A stretch of 64,000 bases of DNA from the NCBI RefSeq assembly GCF_037658235.1, contig NZ_JBBJLN010000006.1:1-64000 (forward strand). Direction: 5' to 3'. Positions 25,153-33,663 of the stretch are shown here, piece by piece; position 1 is the stretch's first letter; the number at the start of each line of letters is the position of its first letter. A model generated the notes under the pieces. The model was given only the letters and a program-made list of their open reading frames with translations, did not search any database and was not told the origin of the DNA. The position numbers were made by a program, and so were the translations under genes. Source of the DNA: Yunchengibacter salinarum (GTDB taxonomy: Bacteria > Pseudomonadota > Alphaproteobacteria > Sphingomonadales > Kordiimonadaceae).

Positions 25153-26154
25153 ATGAACAGCCCGGTAAAGCCCATGATCCCCACCGGGGACGACCTGATC
25201 ACCGCCATCGATCGCCTGCGCCGGGAGCGCAACGCGGTGATCCTGGCCCATTATTATCAGGACCCGGCCATTCAGGACATTGCCGACTTTGTGGGCGACA
25301 GCCTGGATCTGTCGCGCAAGGCGGCGGCGACGGATGCGGACATGATCGCCTTTTGCGGCGTGCGCTTCATGGCGGAAGTGGCCAAGATCCTCAGCCCGGA
25401 AAAAACCGTGGTGCTGCCGGACATGGCCGCCGGTTGCAGCCTTGAGGACAGTTGCCCGCCGGAGGACTTCCGCCGCTTCGTGGAGGCCCATCCCGACCAT
25501 CTGGTGCTGAGCTATATCAATTGCTCGGCGGATGTGAAGGCGCTGACCGACATCATCGTCACCAGTTCCAACGCCAAACATATCGTGGAAAGCCTGCCCG
25601 AAGACCAGAAGATCATCTTTGCGCCGGATCGGCATCTTGGCGGCTATCTCAACCGCATCACCGGGCGGGACATGCTGTTGTGGCCCGGCACCTGCATCGT
25701 TCATGAACGCTTCAGCGAAAAGGAACTGGTGAAGCTGAAAGCCCGCCACCCGGACGCGCCCGTGGCCGCGCACCCGGAATGCCCCGATCATATCGTGGCG
25801 CTGGCGGACCATGTGGGCTCCACCAGCTCGATTCTGGCCTTTGTGCAGGAAAGCGACGCGGACACCTTCATCATCGCCACCGAACCGCACATCATGCACC
25901 AGATGGAAAAAGCGGCCCCGGAAAAGACCTTCATCGGCGCACCGGGGGCGGACGGCAACTGCAACTGCAACACCTGCCCCTTCATGGCCATGAACACGCT
26001 GGAAAAGCTGTATCTGGCCCTCAGGGACGGAGCGCCGGAAATCACCCTGCCGGAAGAAACCCGTGTGCGCGCGGAGCGGCCCCTCAAGCGTATGCTGGAC
26101 CTCAGCCCGGCCAAGGCCCCGGCTGAGGATGTCTCCCGCATTGCCGAAGCCTGA
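25153..26154 (+). CDS. nadA: Quinolinate synthase
   Basis: Iron-sulfur enzyme condensing iminoaspartate with dihydroxyacetone phosphate to quinolinate for NAD synthesis. The 333-residue protein shows three tandem pseudo-domains with conserved cysteines: MAAGCSLEDSC, the NCSADVK region, and the final NCNCNTCPFM, which together include the [4Fe-4S] ligands. It also has the catalytic HYYQDPAIQD and HPECP. AAGGAG lies 8 bases before the ATG. nadC follows 10 bases after the stop, so they form an operon. nadB is not in the window. Confidence 0.97.
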   Translation: MNSPVKPMIPTGDDLITAIDRLRRERNAVILAHYYQDPAIQDIADFVGDSLDLSRKAAATDADMIAFCGVRFMAEVAKILSPEKTVVLPDMAAGCSLEDSCPPEDFRRFVEAHPDHLVLSYINCSADVKALTDIIVTSSNAKHIVESLPEDQKIIFAPDRHLGGYLNRITGRDMLLWPGTCIVHERFSEKELVKLKARHPDAPVAAHPECPDHIVALADHVGSTSSILAFVQESDADTFIIATEPHIMHQMEKAAPEKTFIGAPGADGNCNCNTCPFMAMNTLEKLYLALRDGAPEITLPEETRVRAERPLKRMLDLSPAKAPAEDVSRIAEA

Positions 26155-26164
26155 GAGCGCGCCC

Positions 26165-27016
26165 ATGACCCAGGCGGAATTGCCCACCGGCGTGGCGCTG
26201 GAAGCCTTCGTGGCCGAAGTGCTGGCGGAAGACACGGGCGGAAACCCGGCACGCGGGGACCGCACCGCGCACGCCGTCATCCCGGCGGATGCCCAATTGC
26301 GGGCAAGCCTGACCGCCCGCGAACCCCTTGTCCCCGCCGGGCTGGCGGTGGCGGCGGCCATTTTCCGCGCACTGGACGGGCACGCCACCATCACGGCGGA
26401 AGTGGCCGACGGCACCCCGCTGGAAAGCGGCGCCACCCTGATGCGGGTAAGCGGCAATGCCCGCGCCCTTCTGACGGCGGAACGCGCCGCGCTGAACCTG
26501 GTACAGCACCTCTCCGGCATCGCCACGCTCACCCGCGCCTATGCCGATGCCATAAAGGGCACCGGCGCCGTGCTGCTGGACACCCGCAAGACCCTGCCGG
26601 GCCTGCGCACGCTGAACAAATATGCCGCCCGCATGGGGGGCGCGGTGAACCACCGCATGGGCCTGCACGACGCGGTGATGATCAAGGACAACCATATCGC
26701 CGTGGCCGGGTCCGTGACCGCCGCCGTGGCCGCCGCCCTGGCCGCGGGGGAGCGGGACATTCAGGTGGAATGCGACACGCTCGCCCAGGTGGACGAGGCC
26801 CTGAACGCGGGCGCCACCAGCCTGCTGCTGGACAATATGAGCCTTGCGGACCTGCGCACAGCGGTGGCCCGCGTGGATGGCCGGGTGCCGCTGGAAGCCT
26901 CCGGCGGCGTGACGCTGGACACCATCCGCGCCATCGCCGAGACGGGCGTGGACCGCATCTCCGTGGGCCGCATCACCCAGAGCGCCCCCGCCATCGACAT
27001 CGGGATGGATTATTAG
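26165..27016 (+). CDS. nadC: Nicotinate-nucleotide diphosphorylase (carboxylating)
   Basis: Converts quinolinate and phosphoribosyl diphosphate to nicotinate mononucleotide, the step after NadA. The 283-residue protein contains LLDTRKTLPGLRTLNKYA, the GGAVNHRMGLHDAVMIKDNH active-site segment and the C-terminal LEASGGV and VDRISVGRIT phosphate-binding loops. ATG 26165 is chosen over a long upstream open frame that overlaps nadA. A hairpin repeat array begins 13 bases after the stop. Confidence 0.97.
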   Translation: MTQAELPTGVALEAFVAEVLAEDTGGNPARGDRTAHAVIPADAQLRASLTAREPLVPAGLAVAAAIFRALDGHATITAEVADGTPLESGATLMRVSGNARALLTAERAALNLVQHLSGIATLTRAYADAIKGTGAVLLDTRKTLPGLRTLNKYAARMGGAVNHRMGLHDAVMIKDNHIAVAGSVTAAVAAALAAGERDIQVECDTLAQVDEALNAGATSLLLDNMSLADLRTAVARVDGRVPLEASGGVTLDTIRAIAETGVDRISVGRITQSAPAIDIGMDY

Positions 27017-27028
27017 GGGGCTTTGTTT

Positions 27029-27099
27029 CCGCTCACGCAAGCGTGCTGCGCACGCGCTCCGCGAGGGCGCCGCACTTGCGGCGGGGCGCGGTCGCGCCC
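27029..27099. repeat. GC-rich multi-hairpin repeat, copy C
   Basis: The first 57 bases equal copies A and B at 15017 and 15155. The last hairpin is different in sequence: GGGCGCG-GT-CGCGCCC replaces GGCCAC-GCTT-GTGGCC, keeping the fold. It follows nadC directly. Confidence 0.85.
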
Positions 27100-27149
27100 G
27101 TCGGATAGGCCGGTGTTGGCGGGATGGCGGTAGAGGCAACGCCAGTGCG
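27073..27149. repeat. 77-base perfect direct repeat, first copy
   Basis: Identical to 27288-27364, offset 215 bases. It includes the 3' half of repeat C and its downstream linker (GTCGGATAGGCCGGTGTTGG and GCGGGATGGCGG). Such exactness suggests recent duplication or conversion. Confidence 0.9.
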
Positions 27150-27163
27150 GGTGGGGCTCCTTT

Positions 27164-27234
27164 CCGCTCACGCAAGCGTGCTTCGCACGCGCTCCGCTGG
27201 GGCGCCGCACGGGCGGCGGGGCGCGATCGCGCGC
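27164..27234. repeat. GC-rich multi-hairpin repeat, copy D
   Basis: Diverged copy: CCGCTCACGCAAGCGTGC is conserved, GCGTGC-TTC-GCACGC keeps its arms, and the terminal hairpin is now GCGCGATCGCGC. It lies 135 bases after copy C, about the same period as A to B. Confidence 0.8.
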
Positions 27235-27241
27235 TTGGTTT

Positions 27242-27314
27242 CCGCTCGCGCTTGTTCGCTGGCGCTCACCGCTCCGCCAGGGCGCGGCACTTGCGGCGGG
27301 GCGCGGTCGCGCCC
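27242..27314. repeat. GC-rich multi-hairpin repeat, copy E
   Basis: Most diverged copy in its first half (CCGCTCGCGCTTGTTCGC), but its second half is identical to copy C. It completes the 354-base gap between nadC and the convergent M48 gene, which holds no credible ORF. Confidence 0.75.
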
Positions 27315-27364
27315 GTCGGATAGGCCGGTGTTGGCGGGATGGCGGTAGAGGCAACGCCAGTGCG
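27288..27364. repeat. 77-base perfect direct repeat, second copy
   Basis: All 77 bases match 27073-27149. It ends 6 bases before the M48 gene stop. Confidence 0.9.
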
Positions 27365-27370
27365 AGGTGT

Positions 27371-28192
27371 TTAGTTGGGGGCGGGTTGGCCGACGGTCGC
27401 GCGGTATTCCTGCATGTAAACCGGCATACGGGCCTGAAGCTCGCGGATGCGCTTGTCGTCCGCCGGGTGGGTGGACAACCAGACGGGCTGGCCACCGCCG
27501 CCTTCCTTCAGGCTGTTCATGCGCTGCCACAAGGCCACCGAGGCGCGGGGGTCATAGCCCGCACGGGCCATGTAGCGGGTGCCGATATGGTCCGCTTCCA
27601 GTTCCATGAAGCGGCTGTGCGGCAGTTGCACCAGCCCCTTGGCCGCCAGCGAACCCAGCGCCACGGCCATTCCCGCCGTCTGGCTGTCCGTGCTGGCACC
27701 CACCGCCACGCCCAATCCGGCAATGGCCACGTTCTGCGCCTGGGCACGGGACATCTGCTCGGCCCCATGGCGCAGCACCGCGTGGGCGATTTCATGGCCC
27801 AGCACGGCGGCCAGTTGCTGATCGTCGTCGATTTCCTGCATCATTTTGGCATAGACCGCCACCTTGCCGCCCGGCAGGGCCCAGGCATTGAGCTGCGGCT
27901 CGTCAATCACCACGAATTCCCAGGTCATGTCCGGCTTGTCCGACACGCGGGCGATGCGCTGGCCGATGCGCTTGACCCGTTCCGCCATCGGCCCGGTGGT
28001 CAACACCGGTGCATTGTCTTTCACCTGCTGCATGGCCTCAAGGCCGAGTCGGCTGTCTTCGCTGGCGGGGATCATCATGAACTGGTCGCGGCCCGTGATC
28101 TCGTTGGTCTGCATACAGGCCGCCACCAGCAGGGCGGCAAGCATGGCAAGCACGGGCTTCAGCGAAAATCGGGCGGGCAATTGGGCCAACAT
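27371..28192 (-). CDS. M48 family metalloprotease, lipoprotein
   Basis: Predicted periplasmic, membrane-anchored zinc protease of the BepA/LoiP-like M48 family involved in outer-membrane protein quality control. The 273-residue precursor has a lipoprotein signal with lipobox LVAAC at about residue 26. It carries the zinc motif HEIAH (HExxH, near 136) and a downstream glutamate ligand in FMELEADHIGTRYMARAGYDP. ATG 28192 has GGAG 9 bases upstream; an ATG at 28207 is the alternative. No TPR domain follows, so it is the short form. It is separated from rpmF by a terminator. Confidence 0.88.
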   Translation of the reverse strand: MLAQLPARFSLKPVLAMLAALLVAACMQTNEITGRDQFMMIPASEDSRLGLEAMQQVKDNAPVLTTGPMAERVKRIGQRIARVSDKPDMTWEFVVIDEPQLNAWALPGGKVAVYAKMMQEIDDDQQLAAVLGHEIAHAVLRHGAEQMSRAQAQNVAIAGLGVAVGASTDSQTAGMAVALGSLAAKGLVQLPHSRFMELEADHIGTRYMARAGYDPRASVALWQRMNSLKEGGGGQPVWLSTHPADDKRIRELQARMPVYMQEYRATVGQPAPN

Positions 28193-28270
28193 GGGGGCTG
28201 TCTCCATTTCAGCGAACCGTTCCTTGAGAATAGGCGCTTGTTGGTGACAGGCAAAGCCTCAATCCCACAC

Positions 28271-28304
28271 AAAAAAACCGGCGCCCGAACGGGCACCGGT
28301 TTTT
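28271..28304 (-). terminator. Intrinsic terminator after rpmF
   Basis: Hairpin ACCGGcGCCC/GGGCaCCGGT with a 4-base GAAC-type loop, flanked by seven As on the left and five Ts on the right. It can work on either strand; on the minus strand it closes the rpmF transcript. Confidence 0.85.
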
Positions 28305-28339
28305 CACTGTTTCAATTGCCGGAAAAACCCGACGGGACC

Positions 28340-28525
28340 TTAATAGTCGCCCTTGGGCTCCAGCACCTGCTTGCCACGGTACATGCCGGACTTCAGGTCA
28401 ATATGGTGACGGCGCTTGAACTCGCCGCTGTGGGCATCTTCCTGCACGTGAACGGCGTTCAGCGTGTCATGGGACCGACGCATGCCACGGCGAGATTTCG
28501 AAACCTTGCGCTTCGGTACTGCCAT
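28340..28525 (-). CDS. rpmF: 50S ribosomal protein L32
   Basis: Small basic component of the large ribosomal subunit. The 61-residue protein begins MAVPKRKVSKSRRGMRRSHD and ends GKQVLEPKGDY, a textbook alphaproteobacterial L32 without the zinc-binding cysteines found in some bacteria. A longer frame upstream to 28654 is not credible. A terminator follows. Its usual partner plsX is not adjacent. Confidence 0.97.
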   Translation of the reverse strand: MAVPKRKVSKSRRGMRRSHDTLNAVHVQEDAHSGEFKRRHHIDLKSGMYRGKQVLEPKGDY

Positions 28526-28786
28526 TGTTCTTGCCTTCCTTCTCGCCGGCCGCACCGGGCGGTCCGGGCCTTCGCATAAATGCGGGGCCGACCCGGCGCG
28601 GGCGACCCCCTGATTCGAGGCGCGAACCATAAGGGGGGTGCATGGAAAAATCAAGCCATAGTCTTAGCGCCCCCGACAGAGCCGACAGCGCCCCCCTTTG
28701 CCATGGACTCACACGCATGTGACCCTACTATGCTGGGCAGGGGATGACCAGCACGGTCACACAGGAAACGCCAGGGAGATTTCCAG

Positions 28787-31582
28787 ATGAGCCAAGCATA
28801 TCGAACGCATCACGAAGCCGGCACGGAAGGCCGCCGCGCCGCTTCCCCGGCCAGTTCCTGGACCAGTTCCCCGATCAATTCCCCGATCAATTCCCTGGCC
28901 GTCTTTCTGGCTGCCGCGCTTATGGTGGTCGCCCTTGTCCGCCCGGCCATGGCGGAGCAGGCGCCCCCCGCCTGGCCCGGCGTGTCGCTGGACCCGGCCA
29001 TTCCCACGGTGGCCGATGTTCTCGGCTATGAAAGCGGCAGCCGCATCACCACCCACGCGGACATGGTGCGCTATATGCAGGCCCTGAAGGACGCGGCGCC
29101 AGACAGGATCAAGCTGTTCCGCTACGGCGAGACATGGGAAGGCCGCGCCCTGATCTATGCCGCCATCGCCAAGCCGGAAACACTGGCCCGGCTGGACAGC
29201 ATCAAGCAGGACACGGCCATGCTCGCCGATCCCCGTGGCCATGATGACAGCGCGCTGAAAGCCGCCAAGGCGGACCTGCCGGTGATCACCTGGCTGGCCT
29301 ATTCGGTGCACGGCAACGAGGTTTCCGGCGCCGACGCGGCCATGCAGACCGCCTATCACCTGCTGGCGGCGAGGGACAGCCAGCGCGTGGACAGCATCCT
29401 GGAAAACAGCATCGCCATCATTAATCCGCTGCAAAATCCCGACGGGCGGGACCGGTTCATCAACCGATTCCGTATCCACAAGGGGGTGGAGGCATCCGCC
29501 GACCGGCTGAGCGCGGAGCACAACGAGCCCTGGCCCTCCGGGCGGACCAATCATTATATGTTCGACCTGAACCGCGACTGGCTGGCCCTGACCCAGCCGG
29601 AAACACGCGGCCATGTGAAGGCGCTGCGCCAGTGGATGCCGCAGGTCTTCGTGGACCTGCACGAAATGGGCGGCGACAGCACCTATTATTTCGCGCCCGA
29701 AGCGGTCCCCTATAATCCGCACCTGACCGGGGACCAGCGGGACAGCCTGTTCCTGTTCGGCAAGAACAATGCCCGGCACTTTGACCGATTCGGCATCCCC
29801 TATTTCACCCGCGATGTGTATGACGCCTTCTATCCCGGTTATGGCGCAAGCTGGCCCGCCTATTTCGGCGCCGTATCCATGACCTATGAACAGGCTTCGG
29901 CGCGTGGCCTCCGATTCCGCAAGTCGGATGGCACGGAACTGACCTTCCGGGACAGTGTGCAGCATCACTTCATCGCCTCCATTTCCACGCTGGAGGCGGC
30001 GGCGGCCAACCGGGCCAGGCTGCTGGATGATTTTCTGGACTATCAGCGCTCCGCCATTGAGGAGGGCCGGAAATCGGACGACCGGCGCAGCTATATCTTC
30101 CCCAACCGGCGCGATGCGGCGGGCCACCGCAAGCTGATGGGCGTGCTCGGCGAAATGGGCATCGAAGTGCAGCAGACCACCGGCACCGCCCGCGCCTGCG
30201 GCGAAACCGTGCCGCAGGGCGCCTATGTGATCGACGCCGCCCAGCCCCGCAAGCGCATGATCAACACCCTGCTGAACCCGCAGGTGGACATGGAAGCGGA
30301 TTTCGTCGCCGAGCAGGAGCGCAAGCGCGGCAAGGACCTGCCCCACGACATCTATGACGTGACCGCCTGGTCCCTGGCCAAGATGTACAATCTGGACATG
30401 AAGCTGTGCGGCAAGCCGGTGGACGGCCCGCTGGTGCCCGCTGGCCGGAACCGGGTCACCCCCGGCACGCTGACGGCGGACCCGGACAGCATCGCCTATC
30501 TGGTGGAATGGGGCGACATGGCCGCCGTGCGCCTGCTGGCCGGGGCCCTGAAGGACGGCCTGGTGGTCAAGGCCACCGATGAAACCTTCACGCAAAACGG
30601 TAAGACCTGGCCGCGCGGTACGCTGATTTTCCCGGTCGGGGACAATGCCGCCACCCTGCCCGACACCCTGAAAGAGCTTGCGGTGAAAACCGGCGCCAAT
30701 GTGGTCGGCACCGCCAGCGGCTGGGTATCCAAGGGGGCGGAGTTCGGCGCCCGGTCGGTGCACCGCATTCATACGCCCCGCATCGCCATGGCCTGGGATG
30801 AGCCCACCAGTTCCTATAGCGCGGGCAACAGCCGCTTCGTAATCGAACATCAGATCGGCCTGCCGGTCACCGTGATCCGCACCGACGACCTGAAATCCGC
30901 CCTGCTGGAACGCTATGACGTGCTGATCCTGCCGGATGAGGGCTGGGGCGGTTCCTATGCCGACAGTTTCGGCGAGACCGGCGTGAAAACCCTGAGCGCC
31001 TTCGTCGAGCGCGGCGGGGTGCTGATCGGCCAGAAAGGCGCGGTGAACTGGCTGGCGGACCCGGATACGGGGCTGCTTTCCACGCGCCGGGAATATCAGC
31101 TTCGGGACGACGACGCGGAAAAGAAAGACGACACCGACGACGCCATGGTCGCGGGCACCCGGATCGCATCAAAGAATGCGCTTCACGCGGCCACCACCCC
31201 GGCGGAGGAACGGCCCGACAGCATCCCCGGCGCGCTGATCCATGCCCGCACGGACCCGGACAACTGGCTGACCAACGGCGTGGCGGATCGGCTGAACGTG
31301 CTGGTGCGGGGCCGGGGCATCTTTACCCCGCTGAAACGGGACAAGGGTGTGAATGCCGTCCATTTCGAGGGCGCGGAGGATCTGCTGTCCAGCGGCTATC
31401 TGTGGCAGGAAAACCGTCGGCAACTGGCCTACAAGCCGTTTGCCATGGTGGAAAAACGCGGTCGGGGGCTGGTGATCGCCTTCACCGAAGACCCCACCAT
31501 CCGCGCCTATCTGGACGGGCTCGGCGTGATCTATGCCAATGCGGTGCTGACCGGCAGCGCCCATGCCAACCCGTTACGCTGA
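28787..31582 (+). CDS. M14 family zinc carboxypeptidase, exported
   Basis: Predicted secreted or periplasmic metallocarboxypeptidase. The 931-residue precursor has an unusually long n-region (about 35 residues), a hydrophobic helix SLAVFLAAALMVVALV and an AMA-type cleavage site. The M14 domain follows: zinc motif HGNEVSG (HxxE, about residue 178), INPLQNPDG, the substrate arginine region FNRDWLALTQPE and the third ligand in VFVDLHEM. A long C-terminal region (about 480-931) with a glutamine-amidotransferase-like or jelly-roll-type fold is shared by large bacterial M14 proteins. GGGAGA lies 7 bases before the ATG. Two 12-base tandem repeats encode SPIN-SPIN in the n-region. Substrate unknown. 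Confidence 0.87.
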   Translation: MSQAYRTHHEAGTEGRRAASPASSWTSSPINSPINSLAVFLAAALMVVALVRPAMAEQAPPAWPGVSLDPAIPTVADVLGYESGSRITTHADMVRYMQALKDAAPDRIKLFRYGETWEGRALIYAAIAKPETLARLDSIKQDTAMLADPRGHDDSALKAAKADLPVITWLAYSVHGNEVSGADAAMQTAYHLLAARDSQRVDSILENSIAIINPLQNPDGRDRFINRFRIHKGVEASADRLSAEHNEPWPSGRTNHYMFDLNRDWLALTQPETRGHVKALRQWMPQVFVDLHEMGGDSTYYFAPEAVPYNPHLTGDQRDSLFLFGKNNARHFDRFGIPYFTRDVYDAFYPGYGASWPAYFGAVSMTYEQASARGLRFRKSDGTELTFRDSVQHHFIASISTLEAAAANRARLLDDFLDYQRSAIEEGRKSDDRRSYIFPNRRDAAGHRKLMGVLGEMGIEVQQTTGTARACGETVPQGAYVIDAAQPRKRMINTLLNPQVDMEADFVAEQERKRGKDLPHDIYDVTAWSLAKMYNLDMKLCGKPVDGPLVPAGRNRVTPGTLTADPDSIAYLVEWGDMAAVRLLAGALKDGLVVKATDETFTQNGKTWPRGTLIFPVGDNAATLPDTLKELAVKTGANVVGTASGWVSKGAEFGARSVHRIHTPRIAMAWDEPTSSYSAGNSRFVIEHQIGLPVTVIRTDDLKSALLERYDVLILPDEGWGGSYADSFGETGVKTLSAFVERGGVLIGQKGAVNWLADPDTGLLSTRREYQLRDDDAEKKDDTDDAMVAGTRIASKNALHAATTPAEERPDSIPGALIHARTDPDNWLTNGVADRLNVLVRGRGIFTPLKRDKGVNAVHFEGAEDLLSSGYLWQENRRQLAYKPFAMVEKRGRGLVIAFTEDPTIRAYLDGLGVIYANAVLTGSAHANPLR
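28867..28890 (+). repeat. 12-base tandem duplication in the M14 signal region
   Basis: TTCCCCGATCAA occurs twice head to tail, with a partial third unit (TTCCC). It is in frame, so length changes would add or remove four residues ahead of the signal helix. Confidence 0.8.
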
Positions 31583-31600
31583 CGCCGGAGGACACCGCCC

Positions 31601-32536
31601 ATGGCCCGTCTGCTTTTCTATCTGGACGACTACAGCCACGACCCCTGGCGGAAGGCTTTTGCGGCCACCGCCGGGGACATCGCCTTTCACGGCCACCCGG
31701 ACTGGCCGGACGATGACGGCACCCCCACCTATGCGCTGGTCTGGCATCCGCCCCATGGCCTGCTGGCCAGCCTGCCCCGGCTGGACGCCATCTTTTCCCT
31801 GGGCGCCGGGGTGGACCATCTGCTGGATGACCCGGACCTGCCCGATGTGCCCATCATCCGCATGGGGGATAGCGGGCTCCGGCAGGGCATGGCCGAATAT
31901 GTGCTGCTTCAGGTGCTGTTCCATCAGCGCAAAATGCCCGCCATTCTGGCCCAGCAGCAGGCCCACCGGTTTGAGCGGGTGTTCAGCCCGGTGGCGCAGG
32001 AATGCACGGTGGGCCTGATGGGACTGGGGGCGCTGGGCCAGAGCGTGGCGGCGGCGCTCCAACCGCTGGGCTATGGTCTCAGGGCATGGACCCGCACGGG
32101 AAAGCGCGCCATGAACGGGCTGGACCATTTCCACGGCGCGGACCAGCTCGGCACCTTTCTGGCGGGCTGCACCATGGTGGTGGGGCTGCTGCCCGATACG
32201 CCGCAGACCACCCATCTGCTGAATGCCGAGACGCTGGATCAACTGCCGCGCGGCGCGGTGGTGATCAATGCCGGGCGCGGCAATCTGGTGGATCTGGATG
32301 CCCTGCTGGCCCGGCTTGAAAGCGGCGCCCTGGGCGGTGCCAGCCTGGATGTGTTCCCCTCCGAGCCCCTGCCCGCCGACCATCCCGCATGGACCGCGCC
32401 CAATCTGGTGGTCACACCGCACAGCGCCGCCATCACCCGCCCGGATACGGCGGCCCGCTTTGTCACGGAAACCATCGCCCAACTCCAGCACGGCGAAACA
32501 CCCCCCACTCTGCTGGATCGCGGGCGCGGCTATTGA
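31601..32536 (+). CDS. D-2-hydroxyacid dehydrogenase, glyoxylate/hydroxypyruvate reductase A-like
   Basis: NAD(P)-dependent reductase of the GhrA type, reducing glyoxylate or hydroxypyruvate. The 311-residue protein has an N-terminal half with LGAGVDHLLDD, the Rossmann motif GLMGLGALGQSVA (about 135-147), LLPDTPQTTHLLNAE, the catalytic arginine region INAGRGNLVDLD, the glutamate region LDVFPSEPLP and the final histidine in VTPHSAAIT. GGAGG precedes ATG 31601. It lies 18 bases after the M14 gene, so the two may share a transcript. Substrate is inference. Confidence 0.87.
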   Translation: MARLLFYLDDYSHDPWRKAFAATAGDIAFHGHPDWPDDDGTPTYALVWHPPHGLLASLPRLDAIFSLGAGVDHLLDDPDLPDVPIIRMGDSGLRQGMAEYVLLQVLFHQRKMPAILAQQQAHRFERVFSPVAQECTVGLMGLGALGQSVAAALQPLGYGLRAWTRTGKRAMNGLDHFHGADQLGTFLAGCTMVVGLLPDTPQTTHLLNAETLDQLPRGAVVINAGRGNLVDLDALLARLESGALGGASLDVFPSEPLPADHPAWTAPNLVVTPHSAAITRPDTAARFVTETIAQLQHGETPPTLLDRGRGY

Positions 32537-32685
32537 TGCGATCCCTGATGCGAACCTTGATCCGGGGGCAAAAGCGCGACCTGTAAGGGGGGCGGGCTTT
32601 TCAACACGGTTCAAACACATTATGTAACGGATCGGTCATCCGTTTCCCTGCCCGTTGCCGGGGCATTTTCAGGACCTTTTCGTTT

Positions 32686-33663
32686 ATGGCCTTTCTGCAA
32701 GCTTTCGCCGGTCTCATCCTGTTGGTGGTGGCGGGCGACGCCCTGGTCCGGGGGTCCGTATCGCTGGCACGCCGAAGCGGTGTGCCGGTCATCATTATCG
32801 GCATGACCATCGTGGCCTTCGGCACCTCCGCGCCGGAACTGATGGTGGGCATCGATGCGGTCCTCACCGGCGCGCCCACCCTGGCCATGGGCAATGTGGT
32901 AGGGTCCAATATCGCCAATATCCTGCTGGTGGTGTCCGTGCCTGCCATGATCGCGCCCGTGGCCTGCCACGGCGAACGCATGGGCCGCACCATCGGCTTC
33001 GTGCTGGCCGCGAGCCTGCTGTTCCCGCTGGCGGGGGCCACGCTCGGCGGCTTTCCGCCCTGGCTTGGCGTGCTGATGACCGCGGCACTGGGCGCCTTTC
33101 TGGTGTACAGCGCCCGGCACGCCCGGCGCCATTCCGCCGCGGCGCGGGAAGCCATCCCGGAACTGGAAGAAGCCAGCCGCACGCCGGACCCGGTATGGCT
33201 GTCCACCGTGCTGGTGGTGGCGGGCCTGGGCGGCCTGATCTGGGGGGCGGACCTGCTGGTGGAAGGATCCGTCACCATTGCGCGCGTGTTCGGCGTGTCG
33301 GAAGCGGTGATCGGGCTGACGCTTGTGGCGATCGGCACCAGCCTGCCGGAACTGATCACCGGCGTGATGGCGGCGCTGCGCGGCCATGGCGACGTGGCGA
33401 TCGGCAATGTGGTGGGCTCCAACCTGTTCAATCTGCTGGGCATTATCGGCGTTTCCTCGCTGTTCGGCACGATCCCGGCACCAGACAGCTTTATGAGAGT
33501 GGATTTCTGGGTGATGATCGCCACCACCCTGTTGCTGCTGCCATTCTATCTGACCAAACGCGCCATTGGCCGGGGTATGGGCATCGCCATGCTGGTGGCC
33601 TATGCGGGCTATCTGGCCTATCTGGCGAGCACCAACAGCCAGCTTGTGGAGCAGGCCCTTTGA
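32686..33663 (+). CDS. Calcium/sodium antiporter, CaCA family (YrbG-like)
   Basis: Inner-membrane cation exchanger. The 325-residue protein has two homologous halves, each with the family alpha-repeat: VAFGTSAPELMVGI and GNVVGSNIANILL in the first; VAIGTSLPELITGV and GNVVGSNLFNLLGIIG in the second. About ten hydrophobic segments are separated by a central charged cytoplasmic loop (about 140-165). AGGA precedes the ATG. The next gene starts within its stop codon. The exchanged ions are inferred from the family. Confidence 0.92.
   Translation: MAFLQAFAGLILLVVAGDALVRGSVSLARRSGVPVIIIGMTIVAFGTSAPELMVGIDAVLTGAPTLAMGNVVGSNIANILLVVSVPAMIAPVACHGERMGRTIGFVLAASLLFPLAGATLGGFPPWLGVLMTAALGAFLVYSARHARRHSAAAREAIPELEEASRTPDPVWLSTVLVVAGLGGLIWGADLLVEGSVTIARVFGVSEAVIGLTLVAIGTSLPELITGVMAALRGHGDVAIGNVVGSNLFNLLGIIGVSSLFGTIPAPDSFMRVDFWVMIATTLLLLPFYLTKRAIGRGMGIAMLVAYAGYLAYLASTNSQLVEQAL

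Noticed and set aside
27029..27314. A CRISPR array, because of regularly repeated elements
   Set aside because: Units are 71-77 bases with internal hairpins, linkers are related to each other rather than unique, spacing is uneven, and there are no cas genes.
28340..28654. Extended rpmF product with 43 extra residues
   Set aside because: L32 starts at MAVPKRK; the extension has no homology and would cover the promoter region.
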